From positions 1 through 64,000 of the forward strand of contig BBXU01002323.1 of NCBI GenBank assembly GCA_001598975.1: DNA of 64,000 nt, given 5' to 3'. Source of the stretch: Parachlorella kessleri (lineage: Eukaryota; Chlorophyta; Trebouxiophyceae; Chlorellales; Chlorellaceae). The notes under the pieces were generated by a model that saw only the letters and a list, made by a program, of their open reading frames with translations, made no database searches and was not told the origin of the DNA. Below are positions 60,864-64,000 of this stretch, in pieces. A program made the translations under genes and the position numbers. The first letter of the stretch is position 1, and each line of letters begins with the position of its first letter.

Positions 60864-61396
60864 GGGGTAACAACCACACGGTAGCAGAGTTGCGATGATG
60901 CGATCGCAGGTATTCGAGCTCAGCAGACATCGAAGGCAAGAAATAGACAGATCCCTAACTAGGAAGAATCCATCGGATACCTTGGACGATGGACTTGAGC
61001 TGGCGCTTTTCGCCCGGAAGCAGCGTGGATGATGCTGTGCCAAACTGAATGCTGCAGGTTCTGACTGAACCGAGTAAATGAGGCATAGGGTCAACCGAGA
61101 GGGCCACAACGTCGTACCACATGCAAGCCTCCAAAGGGAGCTTCGAATAGCAGCTGCATCGAGCTGAAACGTTGGCGGCTTAGCTGACGAGGGGATGCAA
61201 GGTGATACGTTCATAGACAAAAATGGCTTCAAGGGTCCATACAACAAGCCATGCTGGTGTTGACCGAGCAGTAAAACCAAGCAAAAGTGGCAAGTCAACC
61301 GCATATATCATATGATAGTCAACAATGTTTTAAAAAGGGGAACCCAACCAGGCCAGCAACTCTCAAACTCAAATCACCATTCCTGCTATCACTGCC
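60864..61396. other. Intergenic region, no gene seen
   Basis: About 530 bp between the AAMP-type gene 3' end and the NIPSNAP start, both on the minus strand. Probably the NIPSNAP promoter, and possibly a missed 5' exon. Confidence 0.5.
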
Positions 61397-63605
61397 TCAC
61401 TGCGGCTGCATGCTAAACACCCTGGCGGTGCCATCCTCCGACCCTGAGATGACGAAGTTGCCGTCGTGGCTGACAGCCACGTCTTGCACAGCGTCTCTGT
61501 GGCCTGTGAAGGCCCGCAGGCACTCGCCTGTCCGCAGGTCCCAGCAACGGACCGCCCCGTCCAAGCAGCCGGTGAAGACAAGGGGCTGGGAGGGGTGCAG
61601 GGCCAGCCGTGTCACGCCCTGCAGAGGTTGCATTCCATGGCAAGGTTGATACCAGTAGCAAGCCACTATTGGTGCAAGGCACTGGTTTGGGAGCTGGGCA
61701 GGGTGTAGAGCCAGCCCTGCCACGCCCTGTAAAAATGGAGTTGTAGGGCAAGGTGGAGGGCAGACAGTTCCAGGAGAGGGAACACTGGGGAGGGGGAGGG
61801 GGAACCTATGAAGGCACTGTGCGTTGAGAGGGAGGGGTAATCCCTCAACTCCATGCTGTCTGCTAAACACTCCACAGAGCAGCTGCGCCTGCCCAGGTAA
61901 TGCACGATCCCATCTCAGAAAGCGGAGGTACAGCGCGCTGCCAGCCTGCACCCTTGGCAGTCAGGCAGACACCTACCTACCAACCAATTACAGCCTGAGA
62001 TAACCGCATGCGCGCCCCCCCTCCCCCCCATCCACCCCGGCCCCTACCCCCACCCTCACCACAAGACTACCTACCAAGACTGCCCCCTCCTCCCCTCCTC
62101 CTATTGTCTGTAGCCTTAGTAAATAACCCTACCCACCTCCGGGTGCTGGCAGGTGGCCCGCGCCGAGGCTGTGGCCACATCCCAGACAATGAGCTTGCCG
62201 TCAAGTCCTGCCGAGACCGCCAGGGGAAGGTGGCGGGAAAAGGCCACCGCCTCAACGCTGCTCCCCTCCTCATGCCCGTTCAGCGTGCTGATAACCTGCG
62301 ATGGCATGACAGTGGCGGCTTCTCAGGGGGACGCACAAGCCTGTGACAGGACACAAACAGCATCAACTCAGCAAATGAAGATGGAGGGTGCCTGCACAGG
62401 ACACGAGAAGTATGGGTTGGAATGTTGATTTCTTCTGCCTCTCCAGCTTTCAGGCAAGTGTGGCGAGTTTATACGGCACCTGCATGGGCTCTCATCAGGC
62501 GCTTCTACACCCCACTCCCTACTCTGTAACGATGCACAGCGCCACCACGCACTCGCACAACTCATTGTATCTGTGCAGCGCAGCGCAGCGGCCACCTTGC
62601 CAGTCTGCATGACCACAAGCCTCACCCACACTGCAGATACGCGCGGTGAACAGCACCACACCACCAAAAGGTACTAAATGGGAAAAGCATAGCGCAGGCA
62701 CCGGGTGCCTACCTTGCCAGTCAGCATGTTCACACTCCTCACTAACTGTAGATCCGCGTGGGGCAAACACGACAGCACCATCGTACTTCATCAGTTCACC
62801 GCAACGCAGGCACCGGGTGCCCACCTTGCCAGTGTGCACGTTCACAACCTTGGCGGTGCCGTCCTCAGACCCGCTGATGGCTGCCGTGGAGTCCGAGTGG
62901 AGGTCCAAACATGTCACCCCCGCCTCATGGTAGGGGTGCCCCTGCACTGTAAGGCTGCACTCCCCGGTCTTGGGGTTCCACACCCTGCAGGCAGCGGTAC
63001 ATACACCCCCCGTGGGTGAAGGGTGTGGGTTGCTCTCTCAAACCCCTTGCCGCAACTTGGTACGCAATCGTGGCGAGCCTGGGGCTGCCGGGCGCACATT
63101 CTAATCACACCAGGGGCCCCTGCTCTTCAGTGTCAACCTGCAAGTTGCTCCAGGCCTGAACTTGTATCCAGATTTGACGTAGTCAGCAATTGATTGAAAT
63201 GAAGACCAAGCCACCTAAAAAGCCGGACCCCTCATCAAAGCACTGGTGGCCAATCTCACCGGCCCCTGGCCACCAACATCTTTGCCATCAGGAATACTTC
63301 CCCGTAAGGCTACTTTATACAAGCAGCGGCTTTGGGCAGGCAAACAAGCTGTCACTCCTGCTACCACCCAGACGCCCCTTGCACTTGTCTGGGCCAGATA
63401 GTAAAGCCCAGGGCGGGGAATCCCCAACCATCCCATCCCATCCCATCCCACCTCATCTCATCTTATCCCATCCCACTTTTCTCAGTTCTTTCTTGGTTCC
63501 ACCTCACCTAAGCGAGGCGTCCTCCTCGCCTCCGCCCGTCACCACCGCCTTGCCATCGGGCGTGAAGCCGCCGCAGCTGACAGGGCCCCTGTGGCCCGAA
63601 AACAC
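61397..63605 (-). CDS. AAMP-type WD40 protein (5' end beyond the window)
   Basis: WD40 protein resembling AAMP (angio-associated migratory cell protein) and yeast Sqt1, the latter a ribosomal-protein chaperone. Visible exons, all in phase, are 63605-63508 (VFSGHRGPVSCGGFTPDGKA, then DASLR), 62984-62825 (VWNPKTGECSLTVQGHPYHE ... SGSEDGTAKVVNVHTGK), 62295-62137 (VISTLNGHEEGSSVEAVAFS ... DGKLIVWDVATASARATCQH) and 61618-61397 (GVTRLALHPSQPLVFTGCLD ... GSEDGTARVFSMQPQ). That is about 213 residues of the C-terminal half. The first visible exon has a clean acceptor, so more exons lie to the right of 64000 or in unrecognised sequence at the edge. Its last two introns contain extra copies of exon-boundary sequence. 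AAMP-type rather than another WD40 family is judged from GHRGPV...DASLRVWNPKTG; confidence is good but not absolute. Confidence 0.9.
61619..61735. repeat. Extra copy of an exon start inside the last AAMP intron
   Basis: 61692-61733 is a degenerate copy of the first 45 bp of the last exon plus its acceptor. On the minus strand it gives tttttacag then GGC GTG GCA. Splicing there would add 108 nt (61726-61619), which are open and in frame and begin GVAGLALHPAQ, against GVTRLALHPSQ in the normal exon. Confidence 0.7.
62577..62850. repeat. Three tandem copies of an exon end plus donor (AAMP intron)
   Basis: Period is about 125 bp. The functional donor is at 62825. A second copy at about 62697-62750 contains a 33-nt minus-strand segment, 62745-62713, with acceptor ctacag before it and gtaggc after it; it is open and in phase (LVRSVNMLTGK). 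A third, more decayed copy at about 62577-62635 is interrupted by a stop. Confidence 0.7.
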
Positions 63606-64000
63606 CTGCAGCACACAGCCAGCCGGCTTCCGCTACAGGAGCAGCTTGCTATCTCAGCCAGGAAGCACCACAGGGCAGCATGGCTCCGGAATAACACAGC
63701 ATTCCAGTTCTTCGGTTCAGCGCTGGCCGCTGGAGTTATGAAGGAGGTCGGCTACCAGCAACAGGGGTAACGTCGGGGGGGGGGGGGGTAGGGGGGGGGG
63801 TACCGGCAGCAACGGCAGCCCCCACCTCCCGCCAACCCTCGTACCGCCAGCCTAACACGTCACATGCTGGTCCACACAACAGTCGTCACGTGGACATGCT
63901 AGCCTCCTGCTGGCCTGGCCATTCACCTTACATCAGCCCAACCTCGTTAATCACCAACCTAACTCCTCTGACCCCCTCCCTGCCGATTGAGTCCCACCAA
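63606..64000. other. Right edge: intronic or upstream sequence with G-tracts
   Basis: No exon of the AAMP-type gene was recognised here. Long G runs occur at about 63775-63801, and a tcccatcccatccca microsatellite lies just left at about 63428-63475, inside an intron of the gene. Confidence 0.5.

Overview
The window looks like nuclear DNA of a chlorophycean green alga (Chlorophyta). The evidence is GC-rich genes split into many short exons with gcag acceptors, intron-containing core histone genes in divergent pairs with the algal 3' stem-loop, a chloroplast-type bestrophin, an Ala-rich secreted protein with ShK domains, and very long Gln/Ala/Pro-rich reading frames. The clade is inferred from these traits, not from a database search. 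Exon models were assembled by hand from splice sites, phase continuity and family conservation.

Layout, left to right. (1) 1-1570: no supported gene. (2) 1571-6938 (+): five-exon Gln/Ala/Pro-rich protein of unknown function. (3) 8745-16790 (+): 17-exon WDR44-like WD40 protein. (4) 17810-33857: a histone domain of three divergent pairs, H2B/H2A, H4/H3 and H2B/H2A. Each gene has one intron and ends in a GGTGTT-loop-AACACC stem-loop. Two unrelated minus-strand genes lie between the pairs: a secreted GH43-family glycosidase (20357-23190) whose two catalytic Asp positions read as His, and a plastid-type bestrophin anion channel (27818-31723). (5) 35954-41782 (-): three-repeat MYB protein with a long low-complexity tail. 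(6) 42599-45400 (+): secreted Ala-rich protein ending in two ShK-like Cys domains. (7) 45919-55736, perhaps to about 57755 (+): very large unrecognised, probably nuclear protein with a TQ cluster and a SUMO-interacting-like motif. (8) 58683-60863 (-): NIPSNAP double-domain protein. (9) 61397-63605 (-): AAMP-type WD40 protein, its 5' end beyond the right edge.

The histone genes form one functional unit: divergent S-phase promoters, an E2F-like site in the H3/H4 promoter and stem-loop 3' ends. The other genes look like ordinary neighbours and do not form a pathway. The most unusual signals are the Asp-to-His GH43 protein inside the histone domain, local tandem duplications of intron-exon boundaries that create extra splice-competent sites in the AAMP and MYB genes, three GC-AG introns, a MITE-like insertion in the H4 intron, and a sharply uneven identity profile between the two H2B/H2A units.
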